Below, one piece after another: positions 33,511 through 42,132 of a stretch of 59,911 bases of DNA (its first letter is position 1; the number at the start of each line of letters is the position of its first letter). The stretch comes from SIG701 sp045611685. Lineage in GTDB: Bacteria > Bacillota > Clostridia > Oscillospirales > CAG-272. The stretch spans positions 1-59,911 of the forward strand of contig JAZKXO010000123.1 in NCBI GenBank assembly GCA_045611685.1. Reading direction: 5' to 3'. Below the pieces are notes generated by a model. It worked only from the letters and a program-made list of their open reading frames with translations, was not told the origin of the DNA and did no database searches. Made by a program: the position numbers and the translations under genes.

Positions 33511-33925
33511 TTCCGCCCACCTCTCTTTCGATAGGAATTTCGCCGAAGATAGTTTCGGCCGTGAACTTCACAGAAGCGGTTCTTTTGTCAATCTGGACCA
33601 CTTCGAAGTCAACGACGTCGGTGATCCGGCTGTCCGCCAGAAGCGCTTCGCGAATTACACGTTTGATTTCGCTTGCAAACACTTGATAACTTTTCCCGAC
33701 GACGGCGTTCAGTTCTATTCCGTAATTCCAGGAATAGATCAGGAATTCAAATCGTTCGGTTTGCAGTATTTTATATATGGCCTGTTTCATGGCTTCAGTG
33801 GTATCACAGAAGCCACCGACGCGGCCGGCGTCGAAGTCGATTTTGTATGTCCGCGAAGGGGCGTCAGCGGCGGTCTGAACCGCCACGTCGGCGCCGATCT
33901 TCACGGTCGTCGCGTTAGGAATCAT
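33503..33925 (-). CDS. DUF2634/XkdS-like (gp25-type) baseplate protein
   Basis: A 140-residue protein with RTYKIDFDAGRVGGFCDTTEAMKQAIYKILQTERFEFLIYSWNYG, the lysozyme-like gp25/W family signature of PBSX baseplates. It overlaps the baseplate J gene by 8 bp. Confidence 0.9.
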   Translation of the reverse strand: MIPNATTVKIGADVAVQTAADAPSRTYKIDFDAGRVGGFCDTTEAMKQAIYKILQTERFEFLIYSWNYGIELNAVVGKSYQVFASEIKRVIREALLADSRITDVVDFEVVQIDKRTASVKFTAETIFGEIPIEREVGGNV

Positions 33926-33929
33926 AATT

Positions 33930-34334
33930 TCACACCCTTCCCAGAACCAGGAAGGACTGGCCGCCCTGGTTTCTTAAAAGGACCACCTTATCACCGACCG
34001 CCAGGCCGTAATAATATTCGGACGTGCTGTCGGTGTTGGTCTGATAGTTGTTCTTCAGGACGTGGGTATGGGCCGCGAAGGACGCGTCGCCGCTTCCGCC
34101 TGACTGTTCTTCGGTGGTGGGCGATCCCTTGACGCCAGTGTGATAGTGTGTAGGATAAAAGCCGGCCTTGAATTCCTTCATAACGACGATAGCGTCGCCG
34201 GAAATGTCGAAGCGGTTGTCGACACGGATCGTCAGCGGTGACGTTTTGGTCACTGTCCCGAACATATAAGCGGCCGGAACGCCGGCGTTCTGTGTGCCTT
34301 CCGCGACTTTTTTCATAGTGTCAAGAAGTCCCAT
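33930..34334 (-). CDS. DUF2577/XkdR-like baseplate protein
   Basis: A 134-residue protein with the OB-like pattern of DUF2577 (MFGTVTKTSPLTIRVDNRFDISGDAIVV; YYYGLAVGDKVVLLRNQGGQSFLVLGRV). Baseplate hub or spike accessory, in the normal PBSX gene order. Confidence 0.88.
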   Translation of the reverse strand: MGLLDTMKKVAEGTQNAGVPAAYMFGTVTKTSPLTIRVDNRFDISGDAIVVMKEFKAGFYPTHYHTGVKGSPTTEEQSGGSGDASFAAHTHVLKNNYQTNTDSTSEYYYGLAVGDKVVLLRNQGGQSFLVLGRV

Positions 34335-34335
34335 A

Positions 34336-35292
34336 TTACACCACCTTCAATTTCAAAGACATAGTTTCCTTCAGAAGATCGTGACTGGCTTCTTCGACGA
34401 TAAAGAAAGACTTCACGTCCACGGCGCCGATTCCTATGAACAGGGCGCGTCCGGCGCGGACAGATAGGTCGGCGATCGCGTTCACGCTGAAGGACCGCTT
34501 CGGCCTGTTGTAAAGTTCCAACATTTGATCGCCGCGTTCCTTGATCTGCGCTTCGTTCATACTTTCGTCAACCGTTTCGTAGTTTTGCAGAATACCCCAG
34601 AAGTTCATATTGTTAGAATCCTGGAAGATATAGGCGTCACGCTTTCCGGTTTCCTTGTTGTCGCGGACCAGTTTGATCTTGTTGAAGGTGTCGGAATCTA
34701 TGTCGGTTTCGTAGGTGAAGCCTGTCGCCAGGCTACCGTCGCCCACAAAAAGGTCCAGTTTTGCGGTTTCGACGTCGGTCAGTGTCAGCTTTCCGAAGTC
34801 GTCCCACAGAACGAACATTTTTCCGGTATTGATCAGGGTGTAGTCGATCGCCTTCAGAACAATATCGAAAAGGGTCTGGCCGTCTTCGATCATGGAAGGG
34901 ATCACATATCCCGTATTGACCAGGCTTCCGGTCTTCAGTTTGAAGTCCTCCGCGATCTGTAAAAGAATCTGGTCGGCGCGCTTACCGGTAAAGACATAGG
35001 TTTCCTTGTTTTTCTTCAAATACCAGGTCTGATCATAGGCCAGAACCTGAACCTGGTCTTTTTCGTTCTGGCTGATTTTCACAACGTAGCCGTAGAACAG
35101 GCCCACGTCGCCGTCCTTCAGACAAAGGATTCCGCCGTGTGTCCATTCCACCGCGTCGTCGACGATCGCGGTCAGGTCCAGGGAAGAAGGGGAACCGGAC
35201 CGTTTTGTCGACCATTTCGCGGCCGTGATCAGCGTCGTAATGTCGAACGCGTCACCAGTGACGTTGTTCTGATACAGAATAGAAATTCCCAT
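34336..35292 (-). CDS. XkdQ/YqbQ-like tail hub protein
   Basis: A 318-residue gp27-like hub protein (MGISILYQNNVTGDAFDITTLITAAKWSTKRSG; FTGKRADQILLQIAEDFKL). The start at 35292 overlaps the stop of the LysM gene by one base and removes an unlikely 42-residue extension. Family members form the base of the tail tube and are sometimes called hydrolases. Confidence 0.9.
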   Translation of the reverse strand: MGISILYQNNVTGDAFDITTLITAAKWSTKRSGSPSSLDLTAIVDDAVEWTHGGILCLKDGDVGLFYGYVVKISQNEKDQVQVLAYDQTWYLKKNKETYVFTGKRADQILLQIAEDFKLKTGSLVNTGYVIPSMIEDGQTLFDIVLKAIDYTLINTGKMFVLWDDFGKLTLTDVETAKLDLFVGDGSLATGFTYETDIDSDTFNKIKLVRDNKETGKRDAYIFQDSNNMNFWGILQNYETVDESMNEAQIKERGDQMLELYNRPKRSFSVNAIADLSVRAGRALFIGIGAVDVKSFFIVEEASHDLLKETMSLKLKVV

Positions 35293-35948
35293 TATGGAAT
35301 CGTGAACACCTGTCCGGCGTAGATCAGATTCGGGTTCGAACCGATCACGCCTTTGTTGGCGTTGTAAATCTTCGTGTAGTCGCTCCCCTTGCCGTAGATC
35401 GCTTTCGCGATATTCCACAGGCAGTCCCCAGGCTTCACGGTGTAGGTTTTACTGGTTTGTTCCGGCGTTCCGGCCCTTTCGGGTTCCTGTGTTTTCGCCG
35501 GTTCTTCTTTCTTTTCCGGAAGGACGATTCTTTTCGGGGAAATATCCTTCCATTCGTACATCTTGATCGTGTAATACAGATCCCCCAGTTCGCCGGACCT
35601 TTCTTCGTATTCGAAGGAATCAATTCCCATACGAAGGTTACAGTCCAGGTCTGTTCCGGTGATCAGGAAGCGGACAGGGGACTTCTGGTCCCTTGCTTTC
35701 TGGATCGCCTGGACAATGCTGACGGGGTCCCTGATCTGGCCGACGGTATACGGCGCCTTCGACACTGGGAAGAAACTTTCCCAGGACAGGATTCGAAGAC
35801 CTTTCTTTCGAAGAAGAAGAACTTCGCCCAGTTCAAGAACAGTCACGCGTTCGTTTTTACCAGGCGAAGAAACATTCAGTTTCGCCGGAAGGACGGGAAT
35901 GTTGATTTCCCGTCCCCCGACGATCAGGGTCATTTTGTAGTTGCTCAT
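35292..35948 (-). CDS. LysM domain tail protein (XkdP-like)
   Basis: A 218-residue protein with an XkdP-type N-terminal domain (MTLIVGGREINIPVLPAKLNVSSPGKNERVTVLELGEV) and a C-terminal LysM (TVKPGDCLWNIAKAIYGKGSDYTKIYNANKG...IYAGQVFTIP), which binds peptidoglycan or caps the hub. A charged linker separates the two. Confidence 0.92.
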   Translation of the reverse strand: MSNYKMTLIVGGREINIPVLPAKLNVSSPGKNERVTVLELGEVLLLRKKGLRILSWESFFPVSKAPYTVGQIRDPVSIVQAIQKARDQKSPVRFLITGTDLDCNLRMGIDSFEYEERSGELGDLYYTIKMYEWKDISPKRIVLPEKKEEPAKTQEPERAGTPEQTSKTYTVKPGDCLWNIAKAIYGKGSDYTKIYNANKGVIGSNPNLIYAGQVFTIP

Positions 35949-37849
35949 TAGTTATACACCCCTTCCGCCGCCGCTGTGAATTCGTCTTCCAGTTTCTTTT
36001 CGATCTTGGTGACGACTTCGTCGACGTCGACTTTTTCGCTGATCTGGGCGTCCACCGCCACAGTAGGCGTCAAAGTGACGAAGTTCTGGACATAGCGCAT
36101 TTCGGCCACGTCGCGAAGGAATTTCAGGTCTTCGTCGGCGATATTGACGTCGCTTTCGATAGAACCCACCGATCCGACACTGTCCACGTTTCCGACGTCA
36201 TACTGGTCAGTATTCCAGTCGGACACGCCGGCGTCAGAATTTGCCTGGGCGGCTTCGGCTCTGGCGTTTGCGTAGGTTTCGGACAGTTGGGCCGTAGCGT
36301 CGGCAAGTTCTTGCTTCGCCGCTGAATATGTGGCGTCGCGTTCTGCCTGGGCGGCCTTGATGTCCGCTTCATATTGATTCAGGGCGTCGGCCCTTGCCTG
36401 TTTGGCGGCTTCGTTTTCGGCGGCCGCTGTCGTGGCGAAGGTCACCTGTTCGATCAGGCTGATATTGACACCAGGAATCTTGTTCAGAAGGGATATGAAG
36501 TCGTTAATGATCCCGATCGCGCCGTTAATCATGTTCTGAAGAACCGTTAAGACGCTGACCTTCATATCACCCATAAAGTTAGCGATTGCCACGCCGGCCT
36601 TCTGCCAACATAGCTTTAATTTGTCGACCAGATTCGCGATCCAGTTGTAAACCGCAAAGAAGGCGACCTTCAGGGCCGCCCAGGCCACCAACAGGGCCGC
36701 CTTGCAGATTTCCCAGGCGTTCTTCACGCCACCGACCGCCTGAATCATTTTGACCAGGGCGGCGATAACCACGCCGACCGCGATCGCGATCCAGAACAAC
36801 GGGTTCGACAGTAGGGTTACAAAGAACGCCTTCGCGGCGCCGTTTGCGATCCATGTCGCGGCGGTCTGAATACCCAGGGCCACCGCGTAAGCGATAGCCG
36901 CGCCGGCAAGACCCCAGAAGATCGGGGCGATAGTGGACCAGTTTTCATAAATCCACTGGGCGCCGGCTCCGATCGCCTGGATAACAGGTCCGAAGGCTTC
37001 CAGGGCGATATTCTTCGCCAGGGTCCAGACCTGGGCGAAGGTCATAGGCATAGCGTTGAACTTCGCGTTGATTTCGTCGGCAGACGACAACATGGCATTT
37101 TTGACGATCGTTGAAGTGATCTGGCCTTCCTGGGCCATAGCGCGAATTTGACCAATAGGAACGCCCAGGTAGTCGGCGATCGTCTGAATGATCGTCGGCG
37201 CCTGTTCGAAAATGCTGTTCAGTTCTTCGCCGCGAAGGACACCGGAAGACATGGCCTGGGTAAGCTGTAACATAGCCGCGTCCACGCCGGCGGCAGATGT
37301 GCCGGCGATCGTGAACTGTTTGTTGATCAGTTCTGTAAACTGAATCAGTTCGGCGTTGTTTCCGAAGGCGTCTTTCGCCATAATACCCATTTTAGAAACG
37401 GCGTCAGCGGTTGTCTGGTAGGCCGCGCGTGAACGATTCGCGGACGCCATAATCATAGACTGAAGTTCGTCCGTGGTCTGAAGACCGTCGTTCATCAGAT
37501 CAATTCTGGCCCTGGTCGTTGTCATAGTGTCCGCCAGATCAATAATCTTTTGAATACTAATGGCGGCCATTGCCGATCGTATATAACCCTTTACGCCCGA
37601 CCAGACGTCTTTGACTTTGTTTCCTTTCTTTGCGGCTTCCTCCTGACGCTGATTGAACTGTTCGACGGCGTCGGCCGCGCGGTTGATCGCGTCAGTCATG
37701 CGGTCGAAGTTCGCATTTGCGGCGACTTGGTCCGAAAGGGTGTCGGTAACTTCCAGGGCGCGATTCTGTCTTTCGGTTGCGGCGGTCATTCTGCGAAGTT
37801 TGTCCGTCATGCCGTCGCGAATGGTCATTTGTGTAGCTATTCCGGCCAC
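35948..37849 (-). CDS. Tail tape measure protein
   Basis: A 633-residue protein. It has the tape-measure N-terminal domain (TTADAVSKMGIMAKDAFGNNAELIQFTELINKQFTIAG; SGVLRGEELNSIFEQAPTIIQTIADYLGVPIGQIRAM), hydrophobic segments in the middle (about 330-400) and an Ala-rich coiled coil (about 480-540). Its length sets tail length. GTG start behind GGACGG. Confidence 0.93.
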   Translation of the reverse strand: MAGIATQMTIRDGMTDKLRRMTAATERQNRALEVTDTLSDQVAANANFDRMTDAINRAADAVEQFNQRQEEAAKKGNKVKDVWSGVKGYIRSAMAAISIQKIIDLADTMTTTRARIDLMNDGLQTTDELQSMIMASANRSRAAYQTTADAVSKMGIMAKDAFGNNAELIQFTELINKQFTIAGTSAAGVDAAMLQLTQAMSSGVLRGEELNSIFEQAPTIIQTIADYLGVPIGQIRAMAQEGQITSTIVKNAMLSSADEINAKFNAMPMTFAQVWTLAKNIALEAFGPVIQAIGAGAQWIYENWSTIAPIFWGLAGAAIAYAVALGIQTAATWIANGAAKAFFVTLLSNPLFWIAIAVGVVIAALVKMIQAVGGVKNAWEICKAALLVAWAALKVAFFAVYNWIANLVDKLKLCWQKAGVAIANFMGDMKVSVLTVLQNMINGAIGIINDFISLLNKIPGVNISLIEQVTFATTAAAENEAAKQARADALNQYEADIKAAQAERDATYSAAKQELADATAQLSETYANARAEAAQANSDAGVSDWNTDQYDVGNVDSVGSVGSIESDVNIADEDLKFLRDVAEMRYVQNFVTLTPTVAVDAQISEKVDVDEVVTKIEKKLEDEFTAAAEGVYN

Positions 37850-37855
37850 AGTTCA

Positions 37856-38065
37856 TCACCGTCCTTTCTTTCCCTTCCGGTCCGCTTTCTTCGCTTTTTT
37901 CTTTTCCTTCTCGATCTGAAGGTCGATCGAAGCATAGATAAAGGCCCGTTCCCGAAGGGGAAGAGCCACAAGCTGACTGGGAAGGATTTTCAACCGGTGA
38001 AGGGCGTAATGTGCGTAGACGGATTCACCGTCCGCCTGGCTATCATCACCCCCACCGGTTATTAG
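37856..38065 (-). CDS. -1 frameshift extension of the tail assembly chaperone (gpGT-like)
   Basis: After the slippery sequence A AAA AAC (38071-38065), the -1 frame stays open for 69 codons. It encodes LITGGGDDSQADGESVYAHY, then a helical segment (LHRLKILPSQLVALPLRERA) and a lysine-rich end, stopping at 37856. The fused product would be 204 residues. This matches the G/GT arrangement of tail chaperones, where the rarer long form binds the tape measure encoded next. Confidence 0.85.
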   Translation of the reverse strand, partial: LITGGGDDSQADGESVYAHYALHRLKILPSQLVALPLRERAFIYASIDLQIEKEKKKAKKADRKGKKGR

Positions 38066-38469
38066 TTTTTTGCTTCGTCACGAAGGTCGTTCACGTCGTC
38101 GGTGAACCCGTTGATCTCCTGGACGCCCAGAAGAAGGTCGATAAACTGACCAGGCTTCAGAAGGACGTCGATCAGTGCTTCGGCGCCCATGACGCCATAT
38201 TTCGCCTGAAGGTCCGCGTCCTTGAAGTTAGGGTCCACAGTGCAAGCGATAACCAGGCGGTTATTGTAAAGGTCCTGATCGGTGTCAGTGGTCTTCTGGT
38301 GGGTCTTCTTATCGAAGGTCACTTTCTGACAGGACTTTCGAAGGGCCTTGTTTTCGCCTTCGGTGATAGACTTGATCGTGAAAGGCACAGGGAAGCCGCT
38401 GACTGCGACTTCCGCTGTTGCCTGTGCGTTTTCCTCGTTTGCCATAAGGAATTCCTGAAGTTTACCCAT
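38062..38469 (-). CDS. XkdN-like tail assembly chaperone
   Basis: A 135-residue protein (MGKLQEFLMANEENAQATAE; FTIKSITEGENKALRKSC; YGVMGAEALIDVLLKPGQF) of the XkdN family. It ends ...DEAKN-stop with the slippery heptamer in the last two sense codons. GGAGG precedes the start. Helps tube subunits assemble around the tape measure. Confidence 0.9.
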   Translation of the reverse strand: MGKLQEFLMANEENAQATAEVAVSGFPVPFTIKSITEGENKALRKSCQKVTFDKKTHQKTTDTDQDLYNNRLVIACTVDPNFKDADLQAKYGVMGAEALIDVLLKPGQFIDLLLGVQEINGFTDDVNDLRDEAKN

Positions 38470-38495
38470 GATTTTTCCTCCTTTGAATCAGTCGT

Positions 38496-38954
38496 TTAGA
38501 TTTTGGTGAACGCGGTCAGAATGTCGAAGTCTTCGAAAGTGAAGTCGACGTCTTCGTCCAGTGCGTCGTCGGAATCGCCGTCCAGTTTTGCCAGGACAAC
38601 AGAATCCAGGTTACAGCCGATCAAAAGGGTCGACTGTTTACCGGCGGAAGATTCCTGGTCGTCGTTCTCGACCACCATGTCGAAATACACGTCGACGCCG
38701 GTTTCCTTCCACTGCTTGATCATAGCGCGGAACAGGGGCGTCATGTAGTAAAGGGTCATGGAACCGGCGCCGTTCGCGCCAGTGGTCTTGTGGCCAGTCA
38801 TACGTTTTCCGATCGCCTTGATTTCAGACTTGCTCTTTTCGACGTTGGCTTCGATAGACTTCGCCATGAACAATTCTTCATTGTTGCCGTTGATCTTCGC
38901 GTATGCGCGACCTTCCTTTCCGGAAATGGTATCAGGTGCGTTCAAAGTTTTCAC
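38496..38954 (-). CDS. Tail tube protein (XkdM-like)
   Basis: A 152-residue beta-rich protein (DTISGKEGRAYAKINGNNEELFMAKSIEANVEKSKSEIKAIGKRM) of the PBSX XkdM family, forming the inner tube. Start is GTG behind AAAGGGG. It follows the sheath gene by 18 bp. Confidence 0.9.
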   Translation of the reverse strand: MKTLNAPDTISGKEGRAYAKINGNNEELFMAKSIEANVEKSKSEIKAIGKRMTGHKTTGANGAGSMTLYYMTPLFRAMIKQWKETGVDVYFDMVVENDDQESSAGKQSTLLIGCNLDSVVLAKLDGDSDDALDEDVDFTFEDFDILTAFTKI

Positions 38955-38971
38955 TGTCTGTCACCCCTTTC

Positions 38972-40306
38972 TTAATTTACGACGACAGTCATGTAAAGTT
39001 TTTCCATGCTGTCGTTAGGCTGAAGCGCACAGTCGACGGAAACGTCGCGTTTGCCGTCGCCCTGATTTACGGTAATATCAGCGCTGTCGAAATTGCTGAT
39101 CGCGTCGATAGACTGATACTGAAGGGCCAGGGCCACCAGATCAGCCTTGAAAAGCTGACGACCGGTGTCGCTGTTGGTAACAAGGCCGATATAAGAATCG
39201 CCGAAGATACGGGCGACGTCGTTCGCCCACCCGTCCATGACACGGACAACGCGGTTAGAAGTCCAGTCGGCGGACATATTCTGGCCGATAGTTACCAGGC
39301 TGTTAATGTCAGTCAGAACACGCGCCTTGCCATAGTCGGCATAGAAGACGAATTCGCCGGCCTGGATAGCGGCTTCGAACTGGGACTTCGTATATTTAAT
39401 ATCGACGTCCACAGCGTCGTCGTAGGCGGTATTCGTCAGGCTTTCGTTGACCTCCGCGCCGGCGGAAGCGCCAGTCACCCAGGCGACAGCCTTATCACCG
39501 GTCACAACAGTTCCGTTCGTAAGAACGACGCCGTTCTTGACGTTGATCAGGCCCATGTTGTCGCCGTCGTACTGGTAAAGGACGCCGACGATCTTTCGAC
39601 CTTCGTCGTCGCGAAGTCGCTTCACGAAGGCGGCGAAAAGGGACTTGATGTCTTCATCAGTGCCAGGATAGCCGATCACGTTGAAGGATTCGACTTCGAA
39701 GGCCACCAGTGCGGCGGTGTAGTTCGCGGCCTTGACTTCGCCGTTCGCGCCACCAGTCAGCGCCGTCGCGGTTGCGATAGACAGGGACGCGGCGGTTCCG
39801 AAGGTTACGAAGTTGTTCGCCACCAGGGACGCGGCGCCGCCGTCCTTTGCGACGGTCTGGCTGTCCATGACCATATCGTCAAGATAGGTCACGACGTCAA
39901 CCTTTGTCGCGTCGTCGACGTTGGTGTTCACTGCGACCTTGATGTCGTTACCACGGACGCCGCCCCACTTTGCGGTCACGGTCATTCCGCCCACGGTTGC
40001 GGACGCCTTCGCGCCACCGCCATTCACACGGTAGATCAGAAGGGTCTTCGCGCGCTTCAGCGCTTCGCGGACCAGAAGAATATTCGCGTCAGTGGGATCG
40101 TAACCGAAGACCTTCAGACTGGACGCGTTGAAGTCAGTCGCGGTCATTTCGAAGACCTGGGATTCAGGTCCCCAGTTAAGTTCCAGGGGAAGGGCGGCGA
40201 TGCCACGGCTTCCCATTTTGGCGTTGGTTCCCATGCTTACGAAGTTAATGTAAGCGCCAGGAAGAATCTTGTTCTGTACTGTGAAAGTACCTCCACCAAT
40301 AGGCAT
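38972..40306 (-). CDS. Tail sheath protein (XkdK-like)
   Basis: A 444-residue sheath protein (GAYINFVSMGTNAKMGSRGIAALPLELNWGP at the N-terminus, TAYDDAVDVDIKYTKSQFEAAIQAGEFVFY and LYMTVVVN near the end). It shows that the tail is contractile (myovirus-like). Confidence 0.95.
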   Translation of the reverse strand: MPIGGGTFTVQNKILPGAYINFVSMGTNAKMGSRGIAALPLELNWGPESQVFEMTATDFNASSLKVFGYDPTDANILLVREALKRAKTLLIYRVNGGGAKASATVGGMTVTAKWGGVRGNDIKVAVNTNVDDATKVDVVTYLDDMVMDSQTVAKDGGAASLVANNFVTFGTAASLSIATATALTGGANGEVKAANYTAALVAFEVESFNVIGYPGTDEDIKSLFAAFVKRLRDDEGRKIVGVLYQYDGDNMGLINVKNGVVLTNGTVVTGDKAVAWVTGASAGAEVNESLTNTAYDDAVDVDIKYTKSQFEAAIQAGEFVFYADYGKARVLTDINSLVTIGQNMSADWTSNRVVRVMDGWANDVARIFGDSYIGLVTNSDTGRQLFKADLVALALQYQSIDAISNFDSADITVNQGDGKRDVSVDCALQPNDSMEKLYMTVVVN

Positions 40307-40309
40307 AGG

Positions 40310-40501
40310 TTACACCTTCCTTTCAAGAAATTCGGTTACAAGCTGAATCGCCTGTTCCCGTGTATACTGCTGACCGTCCTTCAGGATCGCCATTACTGCG
40401 TCCCTGGGAAGGCCGAGCGTTTTTGAATTGACCAGTTGTTCTTTGCTGAAAACGGGCGCGGCCTGGTCGACCACGGCGTCCGCCTTTTTCTTTGTAGCCA
40501 T
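40310..40501 (-). CDS. Small phage protein of unknown function
   Basis: A 63-residue protein (MATKKKADAVVDQAAPVFSK... TREQAIQLVTEFLERKV) with a helical end. Its ATG overlaps the stop codon of the preceding gene (TAATG). Small genes of this kind occur before sheath genes in related phages; function unknown. Confidence 0.75.
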   Translation of the reverse strand: MATKKKADAVVDQAAPVFSKEQLVNSKTLGLPRDAVMAILKDGQQYTREQAIQLVTEFLERKV

Positions 40502-40977
40502 TACGTTATAACCTCCGATCTGATCGTGTTGTTCTGGTCCAGATAATACATTGTCGGAATAACTTCCGGCGTGATCACGAAATAGAAGTCAGCGTCAAAA
40601 AGGAACTGGAAGACGCGCTGATCGTCGTCCTTCCTGGCGCTGATATTCTTCAGACGGATCGTCCGGCGGACGTCGGTTTCGACGCCGTCGACGACCTCTG
40701 TCTTTTCGTGAACCGAAAGGGTTTCGAATTCGTCGAACATGGTTTCGGCCCATGCGTTGAATTCCAGGTTATCCTTCGACGTCAGGAAGTAAAGGACTTC
40801 GAACTTGACTGTTCTTCGGCGGCGTCTATCCAGTTTCTTTTCCTGGGACGTATCGACTACCCTGACGAAGAAGTTTCCGTCAGAATCTTTCGGAATCTCA
40901 TTGACGAAGACATGGCGATCGGACCATTGACCGACAAGTTTCGTGGCGATAGATTCCAGAAAATTATTCAGCGTCAC
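40501..40977 (-). CDS. Phage tail terminator family protein (DUF6838-like)
   Basis: A 158-residue protein (LGQWSDRHVFVNEI-like start, RRRRRTVKFEVLYFLTSKDNLEFNAWAETMFDEFETL, FLFDADFYFVITP) placed between the connector and sheath genes, as a tail terminator should be. The GTG start overlaps the preceding stop (GTGA). Confidence 0.78.
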   Translation of the reverse strand: MTLNNFLESIATKLVGQWSDRHVFVNEIPKDSDGNFFVRVVDTSQEKKLDRRRRRTVKFEVLYFLTSKDNLEFNAWAETMFDEFETLSVHEKTEVVDGVETDVRRTIRLKNISARKDDDQRVFQFLFDADFYFVITPEVIPTMYYLDQNNTIRSEVIT

Positions 40978-41363
40978 GCCAGATCACCGTCCTTCACCTT
41001 GATTTCTTGATGTGTTGCATATACGGCCGGACGACCGACGACCGCGAAGTTCAGGTCTTTCTGACTGGAAGGATCGTCGCGCCCGAAGCGCTTCAGGACG
41101 ATCTTGTCGCCAGGAAGGATCGAAAGGTCAGGTCCGGCGAAAATGACAGCGTCATAATCGACGTTGTTTTCTGCGTCTGTCTGTCCGCTACTGTCTGAAC
41201 CTGTACACGAAAGCGCGCAAATGATACCAGAATAAATCACAGAAGGATCAGACGCCGAAATAGCGTTCTGACCCCTCTGTGGCGTGGTTCTTGATACCGT
41301 GGCGGTGTCTTCATAGGTCATTTCGATCGCGGCGCGCTCTGCGCTTGCGTTTCCGAAGGCCAT
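40974..41363 (-). CDS. Head closure/minor capsid protein (XkdH-like)
   Basis: A 129-residue beta-rich protein (MTYEDTATVSRTTPQRGQNAISASDPSVIYSGIICALS; LSILPGDKIVLKRFG) with the pattern of head-tail joining stoppers. Position after the connector supports this. Confidence 0.7.
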   Translation of the reverse strand: MAFGNASAERAAIEMTYEDTATVSRTTPQRGQNAISASDPSVIYSGIICALSCTGSDSSGQTDAENNVDYDAVIFAGPDLSILPGDKIVLKRFGRDDPSSQKDLNFAVVGRPAVYATHQEIKVKDGDLA

Positions 41364-41367
41364 AGAA

Positions 41368-41817
41368 TCACCACCTTACTTTTCGATACTCGTTCAGGAC
41401 GGTCTTCCACCCGAAGAATTCGCCGTTATCGGCGCCCAGGTTGAAGGTGTTCGCCGATCCAGACGATCCGGAACCCGTGGCGAAGGTGGTCTGAACGTCA
41501 CCACGCTTCACAGAAGCCACAGGGCCGGTCGTGGCCGAAGAATTCCCCAGGCCGGCCGACTTGTAATAGCTGACACACATGACGACCAGGACGTTTTCCA
41601 GGTCTTCCGGAAGGGTGTCCCAGTTGATGTAACGAAGGACCATTTTTTCGACGGTCTGGATCACATATTCCAGGATCGCGTCATGGTCTTCCGCCTGAAT
41701 CCCCAGAAGGGCCTTGACCTTCGAAAGACGGCTGTCGCTCGACATAAGGGTTCGAAGAACCGTCGCGCGGTCAGCTTCGGACAGGCCTTCCAGGGAAGAT
41801 AAAATTTGATTCAGCAT
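41368..41817 (-). CDS. Head-tail connector protein (gp6/YqbG-like)
   Basis: A 149-residue helical protein (DHDAILEYVIQTVEKMVLRYINWDTLPEDLENVLVVMCVSYYKSAG) of the phage head-tail connector type. Confidence 0.78.
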   Translation of the reverse strand: MLNQILSSLEGLSEADRATVLRTLMSSDSRLSKVKALLGIQAEDHDAILEYVIQTVEKMVLRYINWDTLPEDLENVLVVMCVSYYKSAGLGNSSATTGPVASVKRGDVQTTFATGSGSSGSANTFNLGADNGEFFGWKTVLNEYRKVRW

Positions 41818-41844
41818 GATTACACCACCTTTCGGCGGTCCCGA

Positions 41845-42096
41845 TTATTCACCCTTCGCGGCTTCGATCAGTTCGACGATCTGGGCCTTTGTGGCGCCGT
41901 CAGGAACCGCGATTCCGGCGTCCTGGGCGACTTTCAGAAGTTCGTCCTTGTTCATCTTGGACAAAGGCTTTTCGTCGCCCTGGGCGGCGTTCTGGCCGTC
42001 GTAGGGTTCGAAGTCGGGGTTCTTCTGAAGCTGTTCGACGACCATGTCGGACTTCGGTTCCAGGATTACGCCGGTATGCTTATTTTTGAACTTCAT
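41845..42096 (-). CDS. Small HeH/LEM-like domain phage protein
   Basis: An 83-residue protein whose C-terminal half (LSKMNKDELLKVAQDAGIAVPDGATKAQIVELIEAAKGE) is a helix-extended-helix/Rho-N-like motif. Common next to phage capsid genes; exact role unknown. Confidence 0.75.
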   Translation of the reverse strand: MKFKNKHTGVILEPKSDMVVEQLQKNPDFEPYDGQNAAQGDEKPLSKMNKDELLKVAQDAGIAVPDGATKAQIVELIEAAKGE

Positions 42097-42132
42097 TGTG
42101 TTTCCCTCCTTGTGAATATGATCCTGGCCAGA

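Noticed and set aside
38903..40426. 507-codon plus-strand open frame
   Set aside because: Lies fully antisense to the clearly identified tail sheath gene; no ribosome binding site or recognisable protein.
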